64,000 nt of DNA from Alphaproteobacteria bacterium (GTDB lineage: Bacteria > Myxococcota_A > UBA796 > GCA-2862545), in the NCBI GenBank assembly GCA_020632885.1, contig JACKEQ010000003.1, positions 1-64,000 on the forward strand, written 5' to 3'. Made by a program: the position numbers and the translations under genes. Position 1 is the stretch's first letter, and every line of letters starts with the position of its first letter. The notes beneath the pieces are model-generated. The model was not told where the DNA came from. It searched no databases and saw only the letters and a program-made list of their open reading frames with translations. Shown piece by piece: positions 17,839 through 26,519 of this stretch.

Positions 17839-18884
17839 TCCACCTCGACCACGCGGCCACTTCTCCGCTCCACCCGGCGGTGCGGGCCGCAATGGAGCCC
17901 TGGTGGGGCGTCCCGTGCAACCCGAGCTCCGTGCACACCTCCGGGCGGCGGGCAGCGGCAGCCGTGGAGCGGGCGGCCGAGCAGGTCGCGGCGCTGGTCG
18001 GCAAGCGAGCGACCGAGGTGGTGTTCACGTCCGGCGCCACCGAGGCGAACGTGCACTGGTTCCACGCCATGCGTGCCGCGGGACGGGCGGGTCGGGTGGC
18101 GATCGGGGCCACCGAGCACCCGAGCGTGCGCGCCGCGGCGGGCGGGTGCGAGGTGCTCGCCGTGGACGCAGCAGGCCGCCATGGGCCCCTACCGTCCGGC
18201 ATCGACGGGCTCTCCGTGCAGGCCGTGAACCACGAGACCGGCGTGATCACGGACCTCGCGGCCCTCCGCGAGGGTGGGGGATGGCGGCATGTGGACGCGA
18301 CGGCGGGGGCCGGCAGGATCCCGCTCGACCTCGCCTGGGCCGACGGGGTCACCCTCTCGGCCCACAAGCTCGGCGGGCCCCTCGGGGTGGGTGCGTTGAT
18401 CGCCGTGGACACCGAGCTCGCGCCGTTGCTGCCGGGCACCCAGCAGCGCGGTCGGCGCGGCGGCACGCTGAACACGCCCGGCATCGTGGGGTTCGGCGAG
18501 GCGGCCCGGCTCGCGCGCGTGGACCTCGAAGCGCGGAGGGCCCTCTGGGCACGCTGCGAAGCCCGGATCGTGGCACTCGTCGAGGGCCTCGGGGGCGGGC
18601 GGGTGGGCGGCCACACGGTGCCGAGCGTGGTGAACGTCGTGTTCCCGGGCCTGCCCGCCGAGGCTGTCGTGCAGGCCCTCGACCTGCGGGGCATCGCGGC
18701 CAGCGCGGGATCCGCGTGCGCCTCGGGGAGCGTGGGTCCGTCGCCGGTGCTGGAGGCGATGGGGCACCCCGAGCCCGATGGGGGCGTGCGGTTCAGCCTC
18801 GGCTGGAGCACCACGGAAGCCGACGTGGACGCGCTGGAGTCCGCGCTCCCGGCCGTGCTGGAAGGCCTCCGCGCCTGGCTGTGA
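17835..18884 (+). CDS. Cysteine desulfurase (NifS/IscS family)
   Basis: 349 residues, shorter than IscS (about 400). PLP enzyme that takes sulfur from cysteine as an enzyme persulfide. HLDHAATSPLHP at the N-terminus, His95 in GATEHPSV, PLP Lys178 in SAHKLGGP and the catalytic Cys295 in GSACASGS are present; the Cys loop is short, as in class I/NifS-type enzymes. No iscU, iscR or sufE lies next to it, so it may serve tRNA thiolation (MnmA is encoded at 32312-33388) as well as iron-sulfur assembly; that link is inference. GTG start overlaps the ComEA-like stop. Two bases separate its stop from the convergent kinase gene. Confidence 0.92.
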   Translation: MIHLDHAATSPLHPAVRAAMEPWWGVPCNPSSVHTSGRRAAAAVERAAEQVAALVGKRATEVVFTSGATEANVHWFHAMRAAGRAGRVAIGATEHPSVRAAAGGCEVLAVDAAGRHGPLPSGIDGLSVQAVNHETGVITDLAALREGGGWRHVDATAGAGRIPLDLAWADGVTLSAHKLGGPLGVGALIAVDTELAPLLPGTQQRGRRGGTLNTPGIVGFGEAARLARVDLEARRALWARCEARIVALVEGLGGGRVGGHTVPSVVNVVFPGLPAEAVVQALDLRGIAASAGSACASGSVGPSPVLEAMGHPEPDGGVRFSLGWSTTEADVDALESALPAVLEGLRAWL

Positions 18885-18886
18885 GG

Positions 18887-19807
18887 CTACGCGTCCTCGG
18901 TGGGCAGCGTGTCGCGTACGGCCAGGACGGTGTCCTCGTCCTCGTCGAACACGTCCATGAGGTACGCGACGTCGAGGGTGGGGTCGACCGTCGACATCGC
19001 CATCGCGACCTCCCCGGCCATCTCGCGGGCCGTGGGGTAGCGGTCCTCGGCGCGATGGGCGGTGGCCCGCCGCACCACGGGGCGCACGGGCTCGGGCAGC
19101 CGCTCGAAGATGGCCTCGTCGAGCTTGCCCATCCCGAGCTCGATCGGGCGTCGGCCCGTGATGGCGAGGTAGAGCAGGGCGCCCACGCTGTAGAGGTCCG
19201 CCTGGGGCCCCACCTTGCGGGGGTCGAGGCGCTGCTCGGGTGCCATGTAGGCCAGGGTACCGAGCATGTCGCCCGTGCCGGTGATGCGCATGGCGCTCGC
19301 GTCCGAGAGGATGCGCGCGATGCCGAAGTCCGTGAGACGCACGGCGTCGTCGGCCGTGAGCAGGATGTTGTGCGGCTTCACGTCGCGGTGGACCACGCCG
19401 GCCCGATGGGCGTGCTCGAGACCCGAGAGCGCCTCGAACGCGTACCGGAGGGCCGTGCGTGCGGGCAGGCTGCCGAGCCGCCGCATGACCTGCGAGAGGG
19501 CGCCGCCCTCGGCGAGCTCCATCACGAAGTAGTAGTAGTCGTCCTCGTCGCCGACGTCGTAGATGCTGACGATGTGCGGGTGGTTGAGGTTCGCCATCGT
19601 GCGCGCCTCGGTGAGGAACCGCGACCGCGTCTTGGTGCGGTGGGCGGCGGCCTCCTTGAGGATCTTCGCGGCGCGGTCGACCCGCTCGTGGTGGTCGAAC
19701 ACCCGGTACACGGTGGCCATCCCACCGGCCCCGATGACCTCGCCCACCTGGTACCGCCCGTCCGCGAGGGTCGTGGGCGGTGGCCGGTAGGCCTGGCGCT
19801 GGCGCAT
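18887..19807 (-). CDS. Soluble eukaryotic-like Ser/Thr protein kinase
   Basis: 306 residues from the ATG at 19807; a TTG six bases further upstream (19813) is also possible and sits closer to a GAGG. Full Hanks-type catalytic domain: glycine loop IGAGGMATVYRV, Lys in RAAKILK, catalytic HRDVKPHN, LTDFGIAR and a GTLAYMAPEQ activation-loop end. There is no membrane helix or sensor domain, so it is cytosolic. The 40-residue C-terminal tail is acidic (DVFDEDEDTVLAV). It lies eight bases downstream of the acyl-CoA synthetase gene on the same strand and is probably co-transcribed. Targets are unknown. Confidence 0.92.
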   Translation of the reverse strand: MRQRQAYRPPPTTLADGRYQVGEVIGAGGMATVYRVFDHHERVDRAAKILKEAAAHRTKTRSRFLTEARTMANLNHPHIVSIYDVGDEDDYYYFVMELAEGGALSQVMRRLGSLPARTALRYAFEALSGLEHAHRAGVVHRDVKPHNILLTADDAVRLTDFGIARILSDASAMRITGTGDMLGTLAYMAPEQRLDPRKVGPQADLYSVGALLYLAITGRRPIELGMGKLDEAIFERLPEPVRPVVRRATAHRAEDRYPTAREMAGEVAMAMSTVDPTLDVAYLMDVFDEDEDTVLAVRDTLPTEDA

Positions 19808-19820
19808 GCTCAACGCGACC

Positions 19821-21602
19821 TCACTGGTACATCGCCTCGATCGTGTCCGACCAGTTCTCGTTCACGTACTTCCGCTTGATCTTGAGCGTGGGCGTGAGCT
19901 CGTTGGCGTCGATGCTGAAGTCGCGCGGGAGGATGGAGAACTTCCGGATGTGCTCGACGCGGGCGAACTGCGGGTTCACGGAGTCGTCGATGCGCTGCTG
20001 GATGTACTCGCGGGTGGCGGCGTGGGCGTGCAGCTCGGAGACCGGCACGCCGTGCTTCTGCGCGAAGTCCTTCGTGGCGTCCTCCTCCACGGCGAGCGTG
20101 ATGAGGGCCGAGAGGAACTTGCGCTTGTCGCCGATCACGACCGCCTGGCTGACGATGTCGATGTCCTTGATCGCGCCCTCGATGTTCTTGGGCGCGATGT
20201 TCTTCCCGCCGGCCGTGATGATGATCTCCTTCTTGCGACCCGTGATCTTCAGGAAGCCCTCGGAGTCGAACTCGCCGAGGTCGCCGGTGTGCAGCCACCC
20301 GTCGATCAGGGTCTCGGCGGTGGCCTCGGGGTCCTTGTAGTACCCGAGGAAGACGTGGGGACCCTTCACCAGGATCTCGCCGTCCTCCGCGATCTTCACC
20401 TCGGTGCCGGGCAGCTTGGGACCGACGGTGCCGAACTTCGCGCGCCCGGCGAGGTTGAAGCTCGTGGGCCCGCAGTCCTCCGACTGGCCGTAGACCTCCT
20501 GGATGACCAGGTCGAGCCCCGAGAAGAACTCGAGGATCTCCGGGGAGATCGGGGCCGCTCCCGTGACGCACACGCGTGCGTTCTGGAGCCCCATGGCGGG
20601 CTTCGCCTTGGAGTACACGAGCCGGTCGGCGATGGCGTACTTGAGACCCAGGAAGCCGGCCGGAGACCCACCGCGCATCTTCACCTGGGACACCTCGCGC
20701 CCGACCCCGACCGCCCAGTCGCCGATCATCTTCTTGACGCCGGTGGCGCTGGCGAGCTTTGCGCTGACCTTGGCGTGGAACTTCTCCCAGATCCGCGGCA
20801 CCCCGAAGAGCACCGTGGGAGCGACCTCCTTGAGGTTGTCGGGCAGCTTGTCGAGGCTCTCCGCGAACGAGACGGTGCATCCCGCCGTGATGGGCGCGTG
20901 GATGGTGAACATCTGCTCGGCGATGTGCGAGAGCGGCAGGTACGACAGCATGGTGTCGTCCTTCGTGAGGTGCGCGAGCTCCTCCACCGCGCACGTGGCC
21001 GTCCAGGCGATGTTCTCCTGGGAGAGCATCACGGCCTTGGGCGGGCCCGTGGTGCCGGACGTGTAGATGAACGTCGCGAGCCCGTCCGGCTCGAGAGCGT
21101 CCATGCGCTCCTGGATGGTGGCGTCCGGCACGTCCGCGCCGAGCTCCAGGAAGGCGTCCCACGTGAGCACCATGGGGTCGTCCACGGCCTCCGACTTCAC
21201 CATCGTGACGACCTTGCGGACCTCGGGGAGCCGCTCGCGCTCCTCGTTGATCTTGCCCCACTGGTGGGCGTTCTCGACGAGGACCACCTTCGCCTCGGAG
21301 TGCGAGACGATGTACTGCACCTCGGTGGGCGAGCAGGTGGTGTAGATGCCCGCGCAGGCCCCCCCCATCATCATGGTGGCCAGGTCGAAGACGACCCACT
21401 CTTCCGTGTTGAAGCCGAGGATCGCGGTGGTGTCGCCAGGCTGGAGCCCGAGGGCCACGAGGGCCTTGGCCGCCTTCAGGACGCGCTCGTGGTACTGCTT
21501 CCACGACGTCGGACGCCACTGCCCGTCGATCCTCGAGTAGAGCGCCGGACGGTCGCCGAGGACCTCGGCCTGCTTCGCGAGGCGTGCGGGGATGCTGTCC
21601 AT
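19821..21602 (-). CDS. Long-chain acyl-CoA synthetase (AMP-forming)
   Basis: 593 residues. Activates fatty acids to acyl-AMP and acyl-CoA. AMP-binding signature YTSGTTGPPK (180-189), YLPLSHIAEQ, the substrate motif YGQSEDCGPTS, the hinge HTGDLGEFD and the C-terminal GRKKEIIITAGGKNIAP are intact. The length and C-terminal extension (EYIQQRIDDSVNPQFARVEHIRKF) resemble bubblegum/LACS-type ligases rather than E. coli FadD. AGGAG six bases before the ATG supports the start. It probably forms a two-gene transcript with the kinase downstream. No other beta-oxidation gene is in the window. Confidence 0.93.
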   Translation of the reverse strand: MDSIPARLAKQAEVLGDRPALYSRIDGQWRPTSWKQYHERVLKAAKALVALGLQPGDTTAILGFNTEEWVVFDLATMMMGGACAGIYTTCSPTEVQYIVSHSEAKVVLVENAHQWGKINEERERLPEVRKVVTMVKSEAVDDPMVLTWDAFLELGADVPDATIQERMDALEPDGLATFIYTSGTTGPPKAVMLSQENIAWTATCAVEELAHLTKDDTMLSYLPLSHIAEQMFTIHAPITAGCTVSFAESLDKLPDNLKEVAPTVLFGVPRIWEKFHAKVSAKLASATGVKKMIGDWAVGVGREVSQVKMRGGSPAGFLGLKYAIADRLVYSKAKPAMGLQNARVCVTGAAPISPEILEFFSGLDLVIQEVYGQSEDCGPTSFNLAGRAKFGTVGPKLPGTEVKIAEDGEILVKGPHVFLGYYKDPEATAETLIDGWLHTGDLGEFDSEGFLKITGRKKEIIITAGGKNIAPKNIEGAIKDIDIVSQAVVIGDKRKFLSALITLAVEEDATKDFAQKHGVPVSELHAHAATREYIQQRIDDSVNPQFARVEHIRKFSILPRDFSIDANELTPTLKIKRKYVNENWSDTIEAMYQ

Positions 21603-21702
21603 ACGGGTCTCCTGTCGGGGGGTCGTGAAGGGGTTCCTGCCCGACGCGCCGCAGACTACCGCGCGCGGCGTGCGAGGGGCCAGGAACCGAACGGCGGGAC
21701 GA

Positions 21703-22461
21703 TCAGCCCTTGCGGGCCTTGGCGAGCCACGCGGCGGCGGTCTTGAAGTCCCACCCGTTCTCGCGCATGAGGTGCTGCACCGTGCCCGCGAGGCCCAGGC
21801 TCTCGATCATGGCCTCGAGCTCGGCGCGCGAGGGCTGCCCGCCACCGGAGGGCGCGGGGGCCTGCGGTGCCGGACGCTTCTGCTGCACACGCTCGGCGGG
21901 GGCGGCCTTCTTGGGCTGCTGCGCCGGACGCTGCTGCTGAGCCGGGCGCTGCTGCTGCGCAGGACGCTGCTGCTGAGCCGGACGTTGCTGCTGGCGGCGG
22001 GCCTGCTCTGCGGCGCGCGCCTCCTGCTCCTTGCGGGCCTTCTCCTGCTTGCGCGCCTCGGCTGCCTGCTGCTTGGCCTGGCGCTCGTCGGCCTGGCGTT
22101 GCGACTGCTCCTGACGGACGCGGCGCTGACGGGCCTCGAGCTCCTGCTCGCGCTGCGCGCGCGCACCGTCGGAGCGGGGCGCACGACGCCCGAAGTCCGG
22201 GTCGTCCCAGTTCTCGGACGGCCAGGGCGGGACGGGGAAGGACGGGATGAACCGGGCGGACTCGCTCGGCCACTGCATGGTGTCGGGCCCGAAGTCGAGG
22301 GGCTCGAAGTTGCGCGTGACCTGGACCTGTTGCTTCTCGCCGCGGTCTCGGGGAGCCGTGCGCTTCCAGATGTGCACCCGAGCCAGCTTGGCGGCCAGCG
22401 GGGCACCCACCGTCACCGTGACCAGCGCGCCCATCCCGCCCACGACCAGCTCAACGAGCAT
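21703..22461 (-). CDS. Membrane-anchored coiled-coil protein with QQRPAQ repeats, unknown function
   Basis: 252 residues, family not recognised. The N-terminus (about 2-25, VELVVGGMGALVTVTVGAP) is a membrane segment or uncleaved signal. A Trp/Pro-rich stretch (about 50-90) is followed by a charged, Arg/Gln/Glu-rich helix (about 100-157) predicted to be a coiled coil, then four exact six-residue repeats QQRPAQ (158-181) and a Lys/Pro/Ala linker. The last 40 residues (LEAMIESLGLAGTVQHLMRENGWDFKTAAAWLAKARKG) look like a small folded helical unit. A strong GGAGGAGG precedes the ATG and TAGACT lies 17 bases upstream as a possible -10. A scaffold role at the membrane is a guess. The 100 bases between it and the acyl-CoA synthetase gene hold nothing else I can see. 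Confidence 0.7.
   Translation of the reverse strand: MLVELVVGGMGALVTVTVGAPLAAKLARVHIWKRTAPRDRGEKQQVQVTRNFEPLDFGPDTMQWPSESARFIPSFPVPPWPSENWDDPDFGRRAPRSDGARAQREQELEARQRRVRQEQSQRQADERQAKQQAAEARKQEKARKEQEARAAEQARRQQQRPAQQQRPAQQQRPAQQQRPAQQPKKAAPAERVQQKRPAPQAPAPSGGGQPSRAELEAMIESLGLAGTVQHLMRENGWDFKTAAAWLAKARKG
21919..21990 (-). repeat. Tandem repeat, 4 x 18 bp coding for QQRPAQ
   Basis: Four in-frame 18-base units encode identical hexapeptides; the DNA units differ slightly at third positions. This is a coding repeat that could expand or contract, not a CRISPR array: there are no spacers and the unit is short. Confidence 0.8.
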
Positions 22462-22531
22462 CCCACCTCCTCCCGCGCAGTCTAATCCCGGAACGGGCCC
22501 GGAGAAGTCCCCGTGTACAATCCGCCCCCGC

Positions 22532-22537
22532 GGAGGG
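22532..22537 (+). promoter_or_regulatory. Ribosome binding site deciding the TTG start of the NhaC gene
   Basis: GGAGGG lies four bases before the TTG at 22542 and no ATG or GTG is better placed, so the rare TTG is the likely start. A TACAAT at 22516-22521 could be the -10 box of this promoter; no clear -35 is seen. Confidence 0.5.
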
Positions 22538-22541
22538 ACCC

Positions 22542-24152
22542 TTGCTTCAGTGGTTGTCGTCGCCCACCGGAGGGCTGAGCCTGGCTCCAGCCCTCGTCGC
22601 CATCGTGCTCGCGCTCGTCACCCGGCGCGTGGAGCTCGCGCTCGCCTTCGGTGTGCTCATCGGGGGGGTGGTGGCCGCGGGAGGGGCGCCCATCGACGCG
22701 ATCGTGCGCGTCGCGAAGTACGTCGGTGGCGCGATCGGCTGGTCCGACGGCGCGTTCTCCGTCGACCACGTGGAGATCTCGGCGTTCAGCCTGCTCGTGG
22801 CGGCCACGGTCGGCGTGATGGGCGCCTCGGGCGGCACGCGGGCGGTCATCCGCCAGGTCGAGCGGCTCGCGAAGGGCCGCCGGGGCGCCATGGTGAGCGC
22901 CTGGCTGGGTGGGATGGTGGTGTTCTTCGACGACTACGCGAACTGCCTGGTCGTGGGCAACGCGATGGGGCCCCTGGCGGACCGCTATGGCGTGAGCCGC
23001 CAGAAGCTCGCCTACATCGTCGACAGCACGGCCGCGCCCATCGCCTCCCTCGCCATCGTCAGCACCTGGGTGGGCTACGAGGTCGGCCTCATCGCCGACC
23101 AGCTCCCGGCTGGCGGTCCCAACGCGTTCAGCGTGTTCCTCGCGAGCGTGCCGTACCGGTTCTACAGCATCCTCACCCTCGTGTTCGTGGGCGCCATCGC
23201 GCTGTCCAACCGCGACTTCGGGCCCATGTGGCACGCCGAGGCGGCCGCCCGTCCGCACGCAGCCGAAGAAGACGCCGACGACGGGGCCTCCCCGTGGCTC
23301 GCGGCCGTCCCGGTGGGCCTGCTCGTGGCGGGCACCCTCGGGTGGCTGGTCATCCGGGGGTGGGCGGCCCTCGACCCCGCGAAGGTGGCCGGTGTCTCGG
23401 CGTCGCTCGCGGGCGCCGAGGGCTTCGCGGGCCGCGTGAACGGCGCGTCCGCGGTCCTCGGTGCCGCGAACCCCTACCACGCCATGCTCTTCGGCAGCCT
23501 GCTGGCGCTGACGACCGCCGTGGCCGGCGCCCTCGCGGCGCGCCGCCTGGAGGCCGGAGCCGTGCCGCGCATCGCGTGGGACGGGGCCCGGCAGGTCGCG
23601 GACGCCCTCCTGGTGCTCTACCTCGCGTGGGCCCTCTCCAACGCCATGGGTGACACCGGAGCCTCCAAGGCGCTCACGGGCCTCATCGACGGCACGCTGC
23701 CCGCATGGTCGCTGCCGGGCAGCACGTTCGTGCTGGCCGCGGCCACCGCCTTCGCCACGGGCACGTCGTTCGGCACCATGGGCATCCTCATCCCCATCGC
23801 GCTGCCGGTCGCCCTGCAGCTCGCCCCGGGAGACCTGCACATCCTGTACGGGACCACGGCGGCCGTCCTCGCGGGCTCGTGCCTGGGTGATCACGCGTCA
23901 CCCATCTCCGACACCACCATCCTCTCGGCCGTGGGGTCGGGGACGTCGCTGGTCGAGCACGTGCGCACCCAGACGCCCTACGCCCTGAGCGCCGGGGTGC
24001 TCGCGCTCGTGTGCGGCTACCTGCCGGTGGGCCTGGGCGTGTCGGTGTGGGCGTGCCTGGCGGTGGGCTCGGTGGCCACCGTGGCGCTCGTGCTGGTCGT
24101 CGGGCGCCCGGTGCCGCCGGCAGACGGTCAGCGCGTCGAGCGCACGAAGTAG
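22542..24152 (+). CDS. NhaC-family Na+/H+ antiporter
   Basis: 536 residues, a polytopic membrane protein with about 11-13 helices. The region VFFDDYANCLVVGNAMGPL followed by KLAYIVDSTAAPIASLAIVSTWVGYE is the hallmark of the NhaC antiporter family. Near the C-terminus GDHASPISDTTILSAVGSG is a second conserved helix break. These enzymes exchange sodium for protons for pH and salt control; substrate specificity (Na+, Li+ or an organic ion pair) cannot be read from sequence. The TTG start is supported by GGAGGG. The gene is divergent from the coiled-coil protein, sharing an 80-base intergenic region, and its last 25 bases overlap the convergent FG-GAP gene. Confidence 0.9.
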   Translation: MLQWLSSPTGGLSLAPALVAIVLALVTRRVELALAFGVLIGGVVAAGGAPIDAIVRVAKYVGGAIGWSDGAFSVDHVEISAFSLLVAATVGVMGASGGTRAVIRQVERLAKGRRGAMVSAWLGGMVVFFDDYANCLVVGNAMGPLADRYGVSRQKLAYIVDSTAAPIASLAIVSTWVGYEVGLIADQLPAGGPNAFSVFLASVPYRFYSILTLVFVGAIALSNRDFGPMWHAEAAARPHAAEEDADDGASPWLAAVPVGLLVAGTLGWLVIRGWAALDPAKVAGVSASLAGAEGFAGRVNGASAVLGAANPYHAMLFGSLLALTTAVAGALAARRLEAGAVPRIAWDGARQVADALLVLYLAWALSNAMGDTGASKALTGLIDGTLPAWSLPGSTFVLAAATAFATGTSFGTMGILIPIALPVALQLAPGDLHILYGTTAAVLAGSCLGDHASPISDTTILSAVGSGTSLVEHVRTQTPYALSAGVLALVCGYLPVGLGVSVWACLAVGSVATVALVLVVGRPVPPADGQRVERTK

Positions 24153-26461
24153 GCGGTGTTCAGCCGCGGCGGCGGCGCGGGGTCTGGCACGGCAGTGCGG
24201 GTGTAGACCGCGATGTCCGGGAAGCCGTCGCCGTCGAAGTCGCTGGGCGGTCCCAGCAGCGACAGGATGTCCGGCGGGGACTCCACGCTGTCGGCGTTGA
24301 TGATGTAGCTCGCCTGGGTGTTCGCGATGGCGGTGGTGCCGATGACGAACTGCAGGCCCTCGAACACGTAGGCCTGACCCGCGCCCGACTCGGTGGGCGC
24401 GTCCACCACGAGGTCGTCGCGCAGGAGGCCCGTGACGTCGCGCCGGATGGCGACGTTCGTTCCGAAGCCCGAGCCGATGGGGCCCGTGAGGACGACGTCC
24501 GCCGAGCTCCACGACACGCTGCCCACGAGCCCCTCGCCGTAGAAGACGGCGACCTGATCGGCGCTGGGTGCGCCCACGACGAGGTCGTCCTTGCCGTCGC
24601 CGTCGAGGTCGCCGAGGGCGATGGACGTCCCGACCCCCGAGGGTGCTCCCGCCGCGCTGATCTTGGCGAAGCTCGAGGTCGCGCTCACGCCGGGGGCCAC
24701 CTCGTTGCTGCGGAACAGGTAGACGGCTGCCGAGCTCACGCCGTCCGGGTTCCCGACCGCCAGATCGTCGCTGCCGTCGCCGTTGAAGTCACCGACCGCG
24801 AGGGCCGCGCCGAAGCCCTGGTCGCCGCCGTCCGGAGCGTCGAAGCTGTCGAGGGTCGAGCTCGCGTCGTCCAGCGTGAGGGAGGTGAGCAGGAGGTTGC
24901 TGCCGCGCACCACCACGACACGCCGCCTGTACGGGGTCAGGTCGACCGGCGGTGGATCGGGGACGACCGGGGCGAGCCGGATGGCGGCGTCCAGCGACGG
25001 CTCGGACGTGAAGTCGCCCAACACGGCGGGGTGGCCGAAGCCGACGTCGCCCGAGGCGATCGTGATGCTCTGGACGACGCTGGGGATGGGCTGCGGCGCG
25101 TTGGAGATGGGGATGCTCCCGCCCGGGAAGAGGAAGGCGCTGCCCGTGCCGCCCACCAGGAGGTCCTCCAGCCCATCGTTGTCGACGTCCGCGCTCGCGA
25201 GGGACTTCCCGATGCCGTCACCCGCACCCCCCACGATCCGCGCGAGGTACTGGGTGCCGTTGAACGCGCTGTCCGCGAAGATGAGGGCGCCATCCCCGCT
25301 CACGTCCGCCGGCCGCCCGATGGCGTGCTGCCGCGGGGCCGCCTGGATGACCTCGCTGGCCAGCGCGTGGACCTCCTCGGCCTCCACGCCGTAGAGCGAC
25401 GCGTTGGCCAGCCCGAAGGCACCGAGGCTCTCGAGCTGGGACCGGACGGAGACCGACAGGCTGCCGACCGACGTACCGGTGAGGTCGCCGTCCGAGGCGG
25501 AGACCCGGCAGAACAGCGTGCGGCTCGCGGTGACCAGGTCGGGATCGAGCCACTCGCCCGTCGCGATCACGGAGCCGGTGTCGTCGGTCCACTCGACGAT
25601 GTAGTCGATGGTGTCGCCGTCCACGTCCACCGCGTCGTCGTGCTCGCACTGGAGCGACGTGAACGGGATGGGGTCTGCCGGCGTGATGTCCGCCACCGTG
25701 GGCGCGCCGGGAGGCGCGTTGCCGACCTCGATGCTCGTGCACGCCTCGAGGTCCGGGATGTCCGACGGGGGTGCCGACTCCGTCGTGGCCCAGCGCTGCA
25801 CGCAGTACTCCCAGACGTCGCCGCGGGTGGTCGCGGTGGCCCCCAGGCTGCCGCTGGACCCGGGGCCCACCAGGGCGGGCTCGCCACCGACCGGACGCCA
25901 GAGGTACTCGTAGTACTCGATCTCGGGGTTCGCGAGAGGCAGGCTGCCATCGAGCTCGTCGAGCGTGTCGGGGAGACCGCCACCCGCAGCACAGTCCGCA
26001 CCGTCGTTCCAGCAGATGACGGGCTGCTCGGCCGGCTGCGGAGCCAGGGTGAGCCGGATCTTGCGGACACCGTCGCGGCGCCCGTCGTCCACGCGGACCT
26101 CCACGACCTGCTCGCCCGACGGCACGCCCTCGTCGGTCTCGAAGCGCACGAGCTGGTCGGCCGGCACGTCCGCCATGCCCCCGATGCGCACGAGCCCCGC
26201 GTCGTCGTCCACCACGCCGGGGGTGTCGTCACGGTACACGTCGATGGTGAACGAGGCGTCGCCATCGCGATCCGTGACGGTGAGCGCGAACTGGATGGGC
26301 ACGTTGGCATACGCCACCGTGAGCTCCTCGGTGTCGACGACCACCGTGCGGGGCGTCTCGATCAGCACGAACGGCGCGAAGTTCTCCTCCAGCGGAGGGT
26401 TGCACGCGAGCGACGCGAGCAGGACGACCGGGGGGCACACGAGAGCAACGGCGGTGCGCAT
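24128..26461 (-). CDS. FG-GAP/integrin-alpha-like lipoprotein
   Basis: 777 residues. Lipoprotein signal with lipobox LASLAC and lipidated Cys20. Residues about 30-380 look like Ig/cadherin-like beta domains (TDRDGDASFTIDVYRDD, VDVDGDTIDYIVEW). Residues about 400-777 are a beta-propeller of FG-GAP repeats with calcium-type loops: ASADVDNDGLEDLLVGG, AVGDFNGDGSDDLAVGN, ALGDLDGDGKDDLVVGA and SDFDGDGFPDIAV. Cysteines in the N-terminal part may form disulfides. Such proteins sit on the cell surface and are thought to mediate adhesion or protein contacts. A GAGG stands before the ATG and TACCCT lies about 28 bases upstream as a possible -10. Its end overlaps the nhaC gene by 25 bases tail to tail. 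Ligand unknown. Confidence 0.88.
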   Translation of the reverse strand: MRTAVALVCPPVVLLASLACNPPLEENFAPFVLIETPRTVVVDTEELTVAYANVPIQFALTVTDRDGDASFTIDVYRDDTPGVVDDDAGLVRIGGMADVPADQLVRFETDEGVPSGEQVVEVRVDDGRRDGVRKIRLTLAPQPAEQPVICWNDGADCAAGGGLPDTLDELDGSLPLANPEIEYYEYLWRPVGGEPALVGPGSSGSLGATATTRGDVWEYCVQRWATTESAPPSDIPDLEACTSIEVGNAPPGAPTVADITPADPIPFTSLQCEHDDAVDVDGDTIDYIVEWTDDTGSVIATGEWLDPDLVTASRTLFCRVSASDGDLTGTSVGSLSVSVRSQLESLGAFGLANASLYGVEAEEVHALASEVIQAAPRQHAIGRPADVSGDGALIFADSAFNGTQYLARIVGGAGDGIGKSLASADVDNDGLEDLLVGGTGSAFLFPGGSIPISNAPQPIPSVVQSITIASGDVGFGHPAVLGDFTSEPSLDAAIRLAPVVPDPPPVDLTPYRRRVVVVRGSNLLLTSLTLDDASSTLDSFDAPDGGDQGFGAALAVGDFNGDGSDDLAVGNPDGVSSAAVYLFRSNEVAPGVSATSSFAKISAAGAPSGVGTSIALGDLDGDGKDDLVVGAPSADQVAVFYGEGLVGSVSWSSADVVLTGPIGSGFGTNVAIRRDVTGLLRDDLVVDAPTESGAGQAYVFEGLQFVIGTTAIANTQASYIINADSVESPPDILSLLGPPSDFDGDGFPDIAVYTRTAVPDPAPPPRLNTAYFVRSTR

Positions 26462-26519
26462 TCGAAGGACCTCGGAGTGGTAGGGCAGGGTACCCGGGCG
26501 ATCGGCCCCTGACCAGCGT

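Noticed and set aside
21919..21990. Short tandem repeat considered as a CRISPR or intergenic repeat.
   Set aside because: It is in frame within a gene, has no spacers and encodes a perfect hexapeptide repeat.
24011..26512. 833-codon open frame on the plus strand.
   Set aside because: Antisense to the FG-GAP lipoprotein, whose repeats and lipobox are clear.
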